A stretch of 64,000 nt of DNA from Massilia soli (GCF_016809835.1 NZ_JAFBIL020000002.1:558001-622000); one strand, 5' to 3'; shown: positions 16,285 to 24,719, counted from the stretch's first letter. Made by a program: numbers and translations. The notes: generated by a model not told the origin, from the letters alone.

Positions 16285-16959
16285 TCAGGAGACCGAACGC
16301 AGCTCGCCGTTGACGATCTTGACGCGCTGGCCGGTGCTCCAGCGCGGCGCATTGTCCTGGCGGAAGCTGCGCGAGCTGCCATCGTCGAGGCGGACCGTGA
16401 TTTCATAGCTGGTCGTCGCTTTCATGTTGCCCTCGACCTGGTTGCCGACCACGGCGCCGCCGACCGCACCGGCGACCGTCGCCAGTTTCTTGCCGTTGCC
16501 GCCGCCTACCTGGTTGCCCAGCAGGCCGCCGAGCACCGCGCCGCCAGCTGCGCCCAGGCCGCTGCCTTCGGCACGCTGCTTGATCGCGCGGATCGACTCG
16601 ATGTTGCCGCAATTGCCGCACCATGCTTTGGTCGCGGCAACCTTGGCAGGCGCGCGCTTGACCGGCTCTTCATAACGGTCGGCACGGGCGGCGCGTTCGG
16701 TCACGCGTGGCTCGTCGCGCAGGTCGATGCCGGCCGGGGCCAGCTGCGAGGCGGTCGCCGGCGCCATTTGCGACGACAGGGCCAGGCGGTCCGCTTCGGT
16801 CAGGTCGCCGCGCGGGGTGGTGCCGCCGACCGACGACGGGATCCAGCCCATGATGGCGGCAGTGCCGGCCAGGCAGAACAGGATGACGGCGATTGCTGCC
16901 AGGATCAGCATCGGATGCATGCCGCTGCGGGCTTGGGTGCTGTTGATTGGTGTATTCAT
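16285..16959 (-). CDS. Glycine-zipper 2TM-domain protein (SlyB/17-kDa antigen-like)
   Basis: 224 residues. One N-terminal membrane helix (MLILAAIAVILFCLAGTAAI), then a polar linker with a CGNCG motif, then the glycine-zipper block GLGAAGGAVLGGLLGNQVGG...AVGGAVVGNQVEG, and a small C-terminal beta domain (TSYEITVRLDDGSSRSF...GQRVKIVNGELR). This C-terminal layout is that of SlyB-like/17-kDa antigen proteins, but the N-terminal anchor replaces a lipobox. It is probably an envelope stress protein. The CxxC pair could bind metal or form a disulphide. A dyad site lies 122 bp upstream. Confidence 0.82.
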   Translation of the reverse strand: MNTPINSTQARSGMHPMLILAAIAVILFCLAGTAAIMGWIPSSVGGTTPRGDLTEADRLALSSQMAPATASQLAPAGIDLRDEPRVTERAARADRYEEPVKRAPAKVAATKAWCGNCGNIESIRAIKQRAEGSGLGAAGGAVLGGLLGNQVGGGNGKKLATVAGAVGGAVVGNQVEGNMKATTSYEITVRLDDGSSRSFRQDNAPRWSTGQRVKIVNGELRSVS

Positions 16960-17081
16960 GATGGTGGTTCCTTTTTTTTAGTACTTGCTGTTTTTGTTAT
17001 CCGGCCATTACCGGTGGCAGACAGGCCCAGCACGTGGTCCGTCCGATGCCGCCATTCTCCCTATGTAGTACGGGCGCTTCC

Positions 17082-17095
17082 GTGCGTCACCGTAC
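17082..17095. promoter_or_regulatory. Stress-regulon dyad site GTGCGTCACCGTAC between glycine-zipper and crp-like genes
   Basis: Perfect motif. On the minus strand GAGAAT (17059-17054) begins exactly 22 bp away, pointing at the glycine-zipper gene. On the plus strand TACGCT (17118-17123) also begins exactly 22 bp away, pointing at the Crp/Fnr gene. One bound dimer could therefore serve both, giving autoregulation. Confidence 0.6.
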
Positions 17096-17235
17096 ATACC
17101 TTTACTATTATTGCCGCTACGCTGATTGAAATTGTTTGCAAATGTAAGCTCTACTACAAGCAAGCTCCATTCACGTATGTTTGTAACCGGTCCCGAATTA
17201 TGTTTGAACACACGCAACGCATTCGGGAGGGGCCG

Positions 17236-17967
17236 ATGAAAGCAATTGCTCCTCCCGACTCAGCGCAGCCCAATGACAACAAGTTGCTGGCGGCGCTACC
17301 GGAGAATGATTTTGCGCGCCTCGCTCCCATGCTCGAGCAAGTACATATCGACGTGGGCGCGGTGCTGTGCGAACCGTCCGAACCATTGCAGCACATCTAC
17401 TTTCCGCACGACAGCCTGATCTCCTTGCTGGGTGTGGCCGAAGGCCGGATGACGCTCGAGGTGGGCCTGGTCGGCAGGGAAGGGATGCTTGGCGCCACCG
17501 TGGCGCTGGGCCATGAACTGCCGCAGGTGCGGGCGGTCGTCCAGCGTGCCGGCCATGCCAGCCGCATGGACAGCGCCGAGTTCCGCAGCGAGTTCGCGCA
17601 CAATCCGTCCTTGCAGCGGGTGCTGTACCGCTACACCGACACGCTGCTGGCACAGGCCATCCAGATCGCCGTGTGCAGCCGCTTCCATGTGCTGGAGGCG
17701 CGGCTTGCGCGTTCGCTGCTGGTCACGCGTGACAGGTTGCAGTCGGATAAGTTCCACCTCACGCACGAATTCCTGGCGCATGCGCTGGGGGTGCGGCGGG
17801 TCGGCGTCACCAAGGCGGCCAGCGCCCTGCAGCAGCAGGGATTGATCATCTACAGCCGCGGCAATATCGAGATCCTCGATGTGCCGGGACTGACCGCGGC
17901 CTCGTGCAAATGCTACGAGATCGTCAAGGATGCCGGCGAGGAAGCGCTTTCCACGGCGTTCGTGTAG
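17236..17967 (+). CDS. Crp/Fnr-family transcriptional regulator
   Basis: 243 residues from the ATG with GGGAGGGG upstream. An N-terminal cNMP-binding-type beta-roll (about residues 25-130) is followed by a long dimer helix and a C-terminal Crp winged helix (about 160-225: LTHEFLAHALGVRRVGVTKAASALQQQGLI). The GE...RSA phosphate-cassette residues that bind cAMP in CRP are absent (GREGMLGATVALGHELPQ instead), and there is no N-terminal FNR Cys cluster. In the recognition helix the conserved Glu of CRP/FNR is Val and the conserved Arg is Lys, so its DNA target should differ from TGTGA or TTGAT. C-terminal Cys residues (SCKCY) might sense redox. It lies inside the cluster of dyad-site genes and is my candidate for their regulator. 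Confidence 0.88.
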   Translation: MKAIAPPDSAQPNDNKLLAALPENDFARLAPMLEQVHIDVGAVLCEPSEPLQHIYFPHDSLISLLGVAEGRMTLEVGLVGREGMLGATVALGHELPQVRAVVQRAGHASRMDSAEFRSEFAHNPSLQRVLYRYTDTLLAQAIQIAVCSRFHVLEARLARSLLVTRDRLQSDKFHLTHEFLAHALGVRRVGVTKAASALQQQGLIIYSRGNIEILDVPGLTAASCKCYEIVKDAGEEALSTAFV

Positions 17968-18012
17968 GCCACGCCACGCAACGCGGGTGGCGCCGCGCCG
18001 TTGGTGCAACAG

Positions 18013-18035
18013 GCGCGACCGCCAGCCGGTCGCGC
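18013..18035 (+). other. GC-rich hairpin after the Crp/Fnr gene
   Basis: GCGCGACCG pairs perfectly with CGGTCGCGC around a 5-base loop, 46 bases after the stop. No T-run follows, so it may be a Rho-assisted end or an mRNA-stabilising stem. Confidence 0.4.
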
Positions 18036-18138
18036 ATTCGCGCGGACTATCGCCTGAGCGTGCCGTTCGTCGCATTGGCCGCCCGGCTGCTGGTCGTTTC
18101 TGCAATGATGAATCTTTCATTATTGCAAAGGAAAGCCA

Positions 18139-18990
18139 GTGGGCACTCTCGCTTTTGACCGTTCATCCGCTTGGCGGCTGCCGTTGACGCTTGCCCTGTT
18201 GGCATCGGTTGCCAGCGGCGCGGCGTCGGCGGCCGCGGCGCAGGCGCGCATCGACCTCATCGATGGGCGAAAGGTGGAATCGGTGACGATCAGGCACCCG
18301 GACTCGCACAATGTGGTGGTGTTCGAGAACGGCTTGCGCGGCACGCTGGACCAGTGGGGCAAGGTGCTCGATGGCGTCAGTGCCGAGGCCTCGGTGTTTG
18401 CCTACAATCGCCCCGGTTACGCCAACAGCGAGGCCAGCGAGACGACCCGCGACGGCCAGACGATTGCCAAAGAGCTGCGCCAGGTGCTCAGGCACAAGGG
18501 CCTGGCGCCGCCGTATGTGCTGGTGGGCCACTCGCTAGGTGCGCTATACGTGCAGCAATTTGCCAGGATGTATCCACAAGAGGTGGCGGGCATCGTGCTG
18601 GTTGATGGCCTGTTGCCGCGGATGGTCAAGAAGCCGGAGGAATTCCCGTTCACGACCCGCCTTGCCAAGCGGGTGCTGCTGTCGAACACCGTCAGCCGCG
18701 AGGTCGACAACATCCATGCGACCGGCGAGCAAGTGCTGGCCTTGCCCGGGATCGACAGCAAGCCGATGATCCGGCTGATCAATGTGCCCACGGCGAGTAC
18801 CGCCATTCCGGTCGACTTCGGCGCCTTCAACCGCGATGCCAGCAATCTGGCGTTCATCCGGGCACTCTATCCGAACGCCAGGAAAGTCATGGTCGATTCC
18901 GATCATCAAATGCAAAGCGCCAATCCGGAGGCGGTGGTCAAGGCGATCCGCGAGCTCCTCGAGCGCCAGCCGGCCGCGCATCCCCACTAG
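18139..18990 (+). CDS. Alpha/beta fold hydrolase, exported
   Basis: 283 residues from a GTG with AAAGGAAAG upstream. A signal peptide is likely (LPLTLALLASVASGAASAAAA). The nucleophile elbow is VGHSLGALY; the oxyanion region FENGLRG and a late His in DSDHQMQ complete a plausible Ser-His-Asp triad. It probably hydrolyses an ester or amide in the periplasm; the substrate is unknown. No dyad site lies in front of it. Confidence 0.82.
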   Translation: MGTLAFDRSSAWRLPLTLALLASVASGAASAAAAQARIDLIDGRKVESVTIRHPDSHNVVVFENGLRGTLDQWGKVLDGVSAEASVFAYNRPGYANSEASETTRDGQTIAKELRQVLRHKGLAPPYVLVGHSLGALYVQQFARMYPQEVAGIVLVDGLLPRMVKKPEEFPFTTRLAKRVLLSNTVSREVDNIHATGEQVLALPGIDSKPMIRLINVPTASTAIPVDFGAFNRDASNLAFIRALYPNARKVMVDSDHQMQSANPEAVVKAIRELLERQPAAHPH

Positions 18991-19004
18991 ATCCGGCGCG
19001 CCAT

Positions 19005-19030
19005 GAAAAACGCCCCGGCCAGCGGGGCGT
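19005..19030 (-). terminator. Terminator of the BON/glycine-zipper operon
   Basis: ACGCCCC...GGGGCGT stem followed by TTTTT on the minus strand, 21 bases beyond the stop at 19051. Confidence 0.65.
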
Positions 19031-19050
19031 CAGGTAAGCGTGCTAACAGA

Positions 19051-19272
19051 TCACTTCGATGGCTTGACCTGGTTGCCGATCACGCCGCCGACGGCTGCGC
19101 CGCCAACGGTGCCAACGGTGCTGCCGCCGGTCAGGACGCCGCCGATCACTGCACCGGCGCCAGCGCCGATTGCGGTGTTCTTGTCCTGTGCGGACATGCT
19201 GGAGCAGCCGCCCAGGCCCAATGCCACGGTTACGAGTGCTGCGGTTGCTGCGAGGTGTTTAATGGTTTTCAT
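19051..19272 (-). CDS. Small glycine-zipper lipoprotein (OsmB-like)
   Basis: 73 residues. The signal peptide ends in the lipobox LGLGGC. The mature part is a single glycine zipper: GAGAGAVIGGVLTGG...GTVGGAAVGGVIGNQVK. Size and layout resemble OsmB, an osmotically induced outer-membrane lipoprotein. It lies 22 bases after the BON gene with AAGGAG before its ATG, so both are expressed from the promoter near 19700. Confidence 0.85.
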   Translation of the reverse strand: MKTIKHLAATAALVTVALGLGGCSSMSAQDKNTAIGAGAGAVIGGVLTGGSTVGTVGGAAVGGVIGNQVKPSK

Positions 19273-19294
19273 CTTGGGTACTCCTTAGTTGGTT

Positions 19295-19606
19295 TTATTT
19301 CAGGCGGATGTCGTTTTTGACCGATTTCACGCCCTTGACACTGCGCGCGACCGATGATGCGGTAGCGACGCTGTCCGCCGACGACACAAAGCCGCTCAGC
19401 TGGACCACGCCCTTGAAGGTCTCGACATTGATCTCGGAGACTTTCAGGGTAGGTTCGTTCAGGATTGCTGCCTTGACGCCGGCAGTGACCGCTGTATCGT
19501 CGATGTATTCGCCCACGCTGGCTTGTTTGTCAGTGGCGGCGCAGCCAACCACTTGGGTCAGCATCATGGCGGCCAGCAGGGGGGCGGCAAACTTCAGGTT
19601 TTTCAT
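19295..19606 (-). CDS. BON-domain exported lipoprotein
   Basis: 103 residues. A signal peptide with lipobox VVGC is followed by YIDDTAVTAGVKAAI and a BON domain (NVETFKGVVQLSGFV...GVKSVKNDIRL). BON domains bind phospholipid or other envelope surfaces, as in OsmY and DolP. It is paralogous to the BON protein at 28490-28804, sharing the EYIDD...NVETFKG and VKSVKND motifs. It is first gene of a two-gene operon with the OsmB-like lipoprotein and has a dyad site 94 bp upstream. Confidence 0.9.
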   Translation of the reverse strand: MKNLKFAAPLLAAMMLTQVVGCAATDKQASVGEYIDDTAVTAGVKAAILNEPTLKVSEINVETFKGVVQLSGFVSSADSVATASSVARSVKGVKSVKNDIRLK

Positions 19607-19699
19607 ATTGTTATCCTCTGTCGTGGTGGAGTCGCTTGTTGCGGTGCGGCCAGGCCAGCACCGTTATGGCTAGATTAGAGGCAGGCACGTGCGTGGTCT

Positions 19700-19713
19700 G
19701 TACGCCAACGCAC
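19700..19713 (-). promoter_or_regulatory. Stress-regulon dyad site GTGCGTTGGCGTAC (BON operon)
   Basis: Perfect motif on the minus strand. TAATCT (19677-19672) begins 22 bp after it; the overlapping TCTAAT (19679-19674), a better -10, begins 20 bp after it. The only downstream genes in this direction are the BON and OsmB-like genes. Confidence 0.6.
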
Positions 19714-19743
19714 GTAGTGCTGATGAGCTAATTCCCTTGGGTA

Positions 19744-21807
19744 TCAGCGACCTTTGCGCTTGCCTGGCGGCGGGGCGGTCGGCTTTTCGCGCGATGCGGC
19801 CAGCAGCTTGCCGCACTCGCTTGCTTCGCCGGGACCGGAGTTGACCAGTGGCAGCAGTGCGGCGGCCGGCGCGGCCAGCGTGGCCAGCGCCAGCGCACCG
19901 CCGGCCTTCATCGCCAGCACGCCCTTGTCGACGCTGACCGATGGCTTCTTGAACGGGCCGCGCACATACAGCGGCGAGCGCAGCGAAATGATGCGCAGGC
20001 CCTTGGTCTTCGGGTTGATGGTCAGGTGCAAGGTTTCGTCGGCCAGGCTGATCACGCCGTCGACGTTGATGACCGCTTCTTCGGTGTCGATGATGAAGGT
20101 GCGCGAATACATGATGCCGCGGTCGACCGCGAAGTCGGTCGCCATGCAATTGATGCGCACCTGCTTGTCGCCGAATAAGGTGGTCAGCACGATGTTGCCA
20201 ATATTGAGGCCCATCTTTTCCAGCAGCATCTTGCTGACCGTGCCCTGGTCGATCAAGGTATGGATCTCGCCGTTGGCGCCGCCCAGCAGGGTGGCGATCG
20301 AATTGCCGGTCGCCGACAGCGCGGCGTCGCCGTTGATGTGGCCCACCGAGGCCTGCAGGCCTTCGATGGCAGGGAACAGCTGCTTGATCTGCAGGCGCCG
20401 CGCGGTCACCTTGGCGGTGGCCTTGATGGCGTTCTTGCCGCCGCGTCCACTGCCGTCGAGCTTGATGGTCGAGTTGAGCGTGCCGCCGGCCATGTCGAAG
20501 GTCAATGGCGCCAGCGTCAGCACGCCGTCCTGCATGATCAGGTGAGTCGAGAGCTTGCGGATCGGCAGCTGCTTTTCGCGCACGATGCTGTCGGCCGAGT
20601 AGCGCACATCGGCGTCAATGGCGGTCCAGCGCTCGGTGCGGAAGGTTTCGACCGGCAACACCTTGTTGGCCGGCTGGACCGCCGGCATCCCGCGTTTGAG
20701 CTTGCTGGCGTTGGAATCGGCGCCGATCAACGGGCCCAGATCGTCGAACTGCAGCAGCTTCGAGCGCACGCTGCCGCTGAGCTTGCCGCGCGGTTTGCCG
20801 GTCTGGAAGGTCAGCGTGCCGCCGAGGTCGCTCGAACCGACCTTGCCGGTGAATTTTTCGTAGGTCCAGCGGCGGCTTTCCGGGCCCAGCGCGCCGATCA
20901 GCCTGCCGGAGGTGCTGTAAGCCGGCGTTTCCGGCAGCAATACACCGATCAGCGGATACAGGCGCGCCATGCTCGGGCCCGACAACTTCAGGTTCATGTC
21001 GAGCGCCGCCAGCCTGGTCGGCTTGGTCAAGGTGCCTTCGAAAACGATGCGGGTGCCGCCCATGCGGAAATCGCCCTGCAGCGGGTAGGGCGTGGTTTGC
21101 TGCTTGAGCGAGAGCACCGCGCCGGCTTTGCCGGTGCCGGTCACCCGGGCGCCATTGGAGGTGCCGCGCACGGTCCAGCCGATACCGTAGTCGGCGTCGC
21201 CCGACAGCGTGGCGACATCGGCGCTGGCGTCGATGTTCCGCACCGCATCCTTCAGCGAGACGACGCCCTTGGTGAACACGATCCGCTCGAGGTCGAGCAC
21301 CCAGGGCGACTTCTTTTCCTTCTTCTCGAACGTCCAGTTGTTGATGCCGTCGGCATTGCGCCGCAAGTGCACCACCGGGGCCTGAAACTGCAGCAGCGGA
21401 ATCGCGATGCGCTTATTGAGCAGCGCGAGCGGGTCTAGCGAGAACGAAAACTGTTTTACGCTGGACATGTCGCCAGCGGGCATGCCTTCCGGGTTGCCGA
21501 CATGGACATCGTTGGCGACAAGATGCGGCCAGGGAATGAAATCGCGCCAGGTACGGTTGCGTTCCGCCATGTTTTCCGCCGGCCGCTCCCATGACAGCGA
21601 CAGGTCGCCGTTGATCGCGAATGGCCTGCCGATCGCCTCGCTGGTGCGTGCGTTGAGCCACGGACGCGCCTTGTTCCAGTCATAGGTCAGCAGGATCGCC
21701 AGCGCGATGGCGGGGACCGCCACCAGTATGGCGGCGATGGCGAGCGCGATCTTGGTGCGGCGCGCCATCGGTTTGCGGGTTCCGCTGCCAGCTGTAACGT
21801 CGGTCAT
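19744..21807 (-). CDS. AsmA-family protein
   Basis: 687 residues from the ATG at 21807, preceded by GGAAGGA. One N-terminal membrane helix (IALAIAAILVAVPAIALAILL), then AsmA domain motifs (PFAINGDLSLSW, VHVGNPEGM), long repeated beta-rich stretches, and the AsmA C-terminal block VNVDGVISLADETLHLTINPKTKGL. AsmA/TamB-type proteins bridge the envelope and are implicated in phospholipid transport to the outer membrane. A Lys/Arg/Pro-rich tail ends the protein. A dyad site and a TAAGCT -10 lie upstream. Confidence 0.9.
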   Translation of the reverse strand: MTDVTAGSGTRKPMARRTKIALAIAAILVAVPAIALAILLTYDWNKARPWLNARTSEAIGRPFAINGDLSLSWERPAENMAERNRTWRDFIPWPHLVANDVHVGNPEGMPAGDMSSVKQFSFSLDPLALLNKRIAIPLLQFQAPVVHLRRNADGINNWTFEKKEKKSPWVLDLERIVFTKGVVSLKDAVRNIDASADVATLSGDADYGIGWTVRGTSNGARVTGTGKAGAVLSLKQQTTPYPLQGDFRMGGTRIVFEGTLTKPTRLAALDMNLKLSGPSMARLYPLIGVLLPETPAYSTSGRLIGALGPESRRWTYEKFTGKVGSSDLGGTLTFQTGKPRGKLSGSVRSKLLQFDDLGPLIGADSNASKLKRGMPAVQPANKVLPVETFRTERWTAIDADVRYSADSIVREKQLPIRKLSTHLIMQDGVLTLAPLTFDMAGGTLNSTIKLDGSGRGGKNAIKATAKVTARRLQIKQLFPAIEGLQASVGHINGDAALSATGNSIATLLGGANGEIHTLIDQGTVSKMLLEKMGLNIGNIVLTTLFGDKQVRINCMATDFAVDRGIMYSRTFIIDTEEAVINVDGVISLADETLHLTINPKTKGLRIISLRSPLYVRGPFKKPSVSVDKGVLAMKAGGALALATLAAPAAALLPLVNSGPGEASECGKLLAASREKPTAPPPGKRKGR

Positions 21808-21861
21808 GGTAGTCCTTCCATTTCGAGGAGCCCAGCTTAGCCTGATTTTTAAGCGCTCTTT

Positions 21862-21875
21862 GTGCGCTGACGCAC
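21862..21875 (-). promoter_or_regulatory. Stress-regulon dyad site GTGCGTCAGCGCAC (AsmA gene)
   Basis: Perfect motif, and nearly identical over its left half and core to the divergent site at 21912. TAAGCT (21839-21834) begins exactly 22 bp after it on the minus strand, 27 bp before the AsmA start codon. Confidence 0.6.
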
Positions 21876-21911
21876 CCATTGCCCCGCTGATTTTTGTTAT
21901 CTGGATGCTAT

Positions 21912-21953
21912 GTGCGTCAGCGAACCGAACTCGCTCTTGATTCCGCTTATAAA
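21912..21953 (+). promoter_or_regulatory. Stress-regulon dyad site and -10 of the six-gene stress operon
   Basis: GTGCGTCAGCGAAC (21912-21925) is a perfect match. TATAAA (21948-21953) begins exactly 22 bp later; this is the clearest -10 in the set. No -35 is apparent. The site is 50 bp from the divergent AsmA site. Confidence 0.7.
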
Positions 21954-21990
21954 GTTAACACGACATCAATAACGATGAATGGAGAACGAA

Positions 21991-22371
21991 ATGAATATGG
22001 AATCGAAGAATCGTCTGGCAACGGTGCTGTGCGGCTCGCTGCTGCTGGCCATGGTGGGTTGTGCGTCGTCGCAAAAAGCGCCAGCTACCGCCGATGTCGC
22101 GGTCTCGAAGGCTGCGGTTGCCAACGCAGTCAGCGCCGGTGCATCCGACCTGGCCCCTGAAGAAATCAGCATGGCACGCGCCAAGATGCAGCGCGCCACC
22201 CAGGCCCTCGCCGCCAAGGATTACACCCTGGCCCGCGACCTCGCCAACCAGGCCCAGGCCGACGCCAAGCTGGCCCAGAGCAAGGCCAACTCGGCCAAGG
22301 CGACCGCCGCGTCGAACGTGCTGCAGGAAGACTTGCGCGTGCTGCGCGAAGAAGTTGAGCGCGCCAAGTAA
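21991..22371 (+). CDS. DUF4398-type lipoprotein
   Basis: 126 residues; the ATG at 21991 follows GGAGAACGAA. Signal peptide with lipobox AMVGC. The mature part is an alpha-helical, Ala-rich segment (EEISMARAKMQRATQALAAKDY...LANQAQADAKLAQ) ending in a charged coiled coil. This matches the DUF4398 pattern, usually found just before an OmpA-family gene, as here. It probably sits at the inner face of the outer membrane. First gene of a six-gene operon. Confidence 0.82.
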   Translation: MNMESKNRLATVLCGSLLLAMVGCASSQKAPATADVAVSKAAVANAVSAGASDLAPEEISMARAKMQRATQALAAKDYTLARDLANQAQADAKLAQSKANSAKATAASNVLQEDLRVLREEVERAK

Positions 22372-22433
22372 GCAGGGCGTTGTGGCGCGCCCGGCGCGCC
22401 GGCACTTCCATCAATAACAATAAAGGAACGACC

Positions 22434-23345
22434 ATGAAACATCATTTGCTCAAATCGGCCATCCTCGCCAGCGCCGTCATGCTTGCCGCCTGCAGCAGCA
22501 CCCCGTTGACCACCCCTGTGCTGGACCAGGCCCGCGGCGACTTCATCGCGGCGAACAATAATCCGCAGGTAGCGAGCTACGCGCCGCTTGAATTCAAGCA
22601 GGCAAGCGATGCGCTGGACCAGGCCAATGCCGCCGCAGCCAAGAAGGAAAGCCTGGAAACGGTCGACAAGCTTGCCTACCTCGCCAAGCAGAAGATCGCG
22701 ATCGCCCAGGAAGTCGCCAAGCAGAAGGCAGCTGAAGCCGATATCGCCAATGCCGGCCAGCAGCGCGACCAGGTGCGCCTGGAAGCGCGCACCGCCGAAG
22801 CTGAGCGTGCCCGCGCCGCCGCCGCAGACGCAGCGGCCGCCGCCGCCGCCGCCCAGGCCCAGACCGCCGAAGCGCAGCGCCAGGCAGCGGACGCCGAAGC
22901 GATGGCGCGCGCGGCCCAGGCCAAGACCGCCCAGCTGGAGTCGATGATGGCCGAGCTGCAAGCGAAGAAGACCGAACGCGGCATGATCATCACGATCGGC
23001 GACGTCCTGTTCGCCACCAACCAGGCCACGCTGACGCCGAACGGCGTTGCCACCGTGCGCAAGCTGGCCGAAGTACTGGTGCAGAACCCGGAACGCACCG
23101 TGTTGGTCGAAGGGTTTACCGACTCCACCGGCAGCGATGCGTATAACCAGGCCCTGTCCGAGCGCCGTGCCGGTTCGGTACGCGATGCGCTGCTGGGCAT
23201 GGGTGTGGCCCGCGACCGCGTCGCCGCGCGCGGCTACGGCAAGGCCCATCCGGTGGCGTCGAACGATACCGCCAGCAGCCGCCAGCTGAACCGCCGCGTC
23301 GAGATCGTGCTGTCGAACGAAGGCCGCACGATTCCGCAACGCTAA
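22434..23345 (+). CDS. OmpA-family lipoprotein with DUF4398 N-terminal domain
   Basis: 303 residues with AAGGAACG before the ATG. Signal peptide and lipobox (MLAAC). The N-terminal third has the DUF4398 motif (YAPLEFKQASDALDQANAA). The middle is an Ala/Glu/Gln-rich coiled coil of about 100 residues. The C-terminus is an OmpA domain (DVLFATNQATLTPNG, VLVEGFTDSTGSDAYNQ, LSERRAGSVRDAL, NRRVEIVL). The long helix could span part of the periplasm from the outer membrane to peptidoglycan. Second gene of the operon. Confidence 0.9.
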   Translation: MKHHLLKSAILASAVMLAACSSTPLTTPVLDQARGDFIAANNNPQVASYAPLEFKQASDALDQANAAAAKKESLETVDKLAYLAKQKIAIAQEVAKQKAAEADIANAGQQRDQVRLEARTAEAERARAAAADAAAAAAAAQAQTAEAQRQAADAEAMARAAQAKTAQLESMMAELQAKKTERGMIITIGDVLFATNQATLTPNGVATVRKLAEVLVQNPERTVLVEGFTDSTGSDAYNQALSERRAGSVRDALLGMGVARDRVAARGYGKAHPVASNDTASSRQLNRRVEIVLSNEGRTIPQR

Positions 23346-23370
23346 TTGCATGTAACGTAAGGAAGATACG

Positions 23371-23913
23371 ATGACTGAACAGACCAACCAGCCGGCCGGC
23401 CATGGATTCGACGTCGAGGCGATCCGCGCCGCGGCGCGCGACATGGACGACGGCGCGGTCACCCAGGGCTACGCAGCCGACCGCGAAGCCGTGATCGCCA
23501 TGCTCAATGACGCGCTCGCCACCGAACTGCTGTGCGTGCTGCGCTACAAGCGCCATTACTACACCGTCAGCGGCCCGAACACCGGCCACATCAAGGCCGA
23601 GTTCCTCGAGCATGCGCAGCAGGAACAGGAGCACGCCGACACGATCGCCGAGCGCATCGTCCAGCTGAACGGATCGCCGAACTTCGACCCGGCCACCCTG
23701 ACTGCCCGCAGCCATGCCGAGTACGACGAATCGGAAGACGTGCAAGCCATGGTGCGCGCCAACCTGATCGCCGAACGTGTCGCCATCGAGTCTTACCGGC
23801 AAATGATCGCCGCGATCGGCGACAAAGACCCAACCACCCGCCAGATGCTCGTTGGCATCATGGCCGTGGAAGAAGAGCACGCGGATGACATGCGCGACCT
23901 TCTGTCCCAGTAA
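23371..23913 (+). CDS. Ferritin-like diiron protein (bacterioferritin-type)
   Basis: 180 residues, cytoplasmic. Four-helix-bundle ligands are present in order: ATELLCVLRYKRHYY (first Glu), EHAQQEQEHAD (Glu-x2-His pairs), ERVAIESY and VEEEHADDM. This matches bacterioferritin and rubrerythrin-like oxidases; no heme-binding Met is obvious. It may store iron or remove peroxide during stress. GGAAG precedes the ATG. Third gene of the operon, 25 bases after the OmpA gene. Confidence 0.85.
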   Translation: MTEQTNQPAGHGFDVEAIRAAARDMDDGAVTQGYAADREAVIAMLNDALATELLCVLRYKRHYYTVSGPNTGHIKAEFLEHAQQEQEHADTIAERIVQLNGSPNFDPATLTARSHAEYDESEDVQAMVRANLIAERVAIESYRQMIAAIGDKDPTTRQMLVGIMAVEEEHADDMRDLLSQ

Positions 23914-23946
23914 TACCCCTTTTTTTAATCAACTACGGAGTCCATC

Positions 23947-24288
23947 ATGATCGATACCAATATCCGCACCAACGGCACCTCGGCTGCAGTGAACCACAAC
24001 CTCGACAACGTCCAGAGCGATGTCAAGACCCTGGTCAAGGACGCGCAGTCGCTGCTGACCGCAGCCGCTTCGCTGACCGGCGAGAAAGCTGAAGAAATGC
24101 GCGCCCGCGGCATGCAACTGCTGGACCAGGCCATGGGCAAGGGCAAGGAATACCAGGGTCAAGCTATGGTACGCGGCAAGGAACTGGCACACACCGCCGA
24201 TGTCTACGTTAAGGACAACCCATGGCGCACCATCGCCGCCGCTGCGAGCGTCGGCCTGCTGGTCGGCGTCATCCTGGGCCGCAAATAA
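23947..24288 (+). CDS. DUF883 family protein (ElaB/YqjD-like)
   Basis: 113 residues. An amphipathic helical region (LDNVQSDVKTLVKDAQSLL) is followed by a C-terminal membrane helix with the family ending (NPWRTIAAAASVGLLVGVILGRK). E. coli YqjD and ElaB are membrane-anchored, stationary-phase-induced ribosome-binding proteins; the same role is inferred here. It precedes a YqjE-like gene, the same order as in the yqjCDEK cluster. Confidence 0.9.
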   Translation: MIDTNIRTNGTSAAVNHNLDNVQSDVKTLVKDAQSLLTAAASLTGEKAEEMRARGMQLLDQAMGKGKEYQGQAMVRGKELAHTADVYVKDNPWRTIAAAASVGLLVGVILGRK

Positions 24289-24306
24289 TTTACGCCGGGA
24301 GAAGCC

Positions 24307-24693
24307 ATGGACAACACGACGACAACAGTACATGGCCCCGGCTTGTTTAGCGGCCTGACCGGGCTGGCGAAAAACATCCTCGGACTCGTGGTGTCGCGCC
24401 TTGAACTGGCGGCACTCGAGCTAACCGAGGTGCGCAACCACGCCATCGCACTGGTGGCGGTCGGCGCGATGGCGCTGGTGTGCAGCTGGTTCGCGATCGC
24501 GTACGGCACCGCGACAATCGTCGCGCTGGCGTGGGAATCGATGGGATGGACGATCCTGTTGGTGATGTTCCTGGTATTCATCGCCATTACCGCGGCCCTG
24601 GTATTCAAGGCCAAGGCAATGCTCAAGGAGGGCAAGCTTGCTTTCCCCGAGACGATGAACGAACTCAAGAACGACCGCGACATGCTGCTGTGA
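24307..24693 (+). CDS. Phage holin family / YqjE-like membrane protein
   Basis: 128 residues with two close membrane helices (IALVAVGAMALVCSWFAIAYG and ILLVMFLVFIAITAALVF) between charged ends. This is the DUF1469/YqjE family, labelled 'phage holin' in databases, although nothing phage-like surrounds it. It follows the DUF883 gene by 18 bases. Function unknown; likely part of the same stress membrane module. Confidence 0.85.
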   Translation: MDNTTTTVHGPGLFSGLTGLAKNILGLVVSRLELAALELTEVRNHAIALVAVGAMALVCSWFAIAYGTATIVALAWESMGWTILLVMFLVFIAITAALVFKAKAMLKEGKLAFPETMNELKNDRDMLL

Positions 24694-24719
24694 CCGGCCA
24701 ATAACAAGAGGGGAACCAC

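Noticed and set aside
22434-23345. Long opposite-strand frames rich in Arg, Gly and His across GC-rich genes such as this one
   Set aside because: They are shadows produced by G/C third positions; no ribosome-binding sites or recognisable domains.
24307-24693. Prophage remnant, because of the 'phage holin' family name
   Set aside because: The protein is YqjE-like, sits in a stress operon after a DUF883 gene, and no phage gene is nearby.
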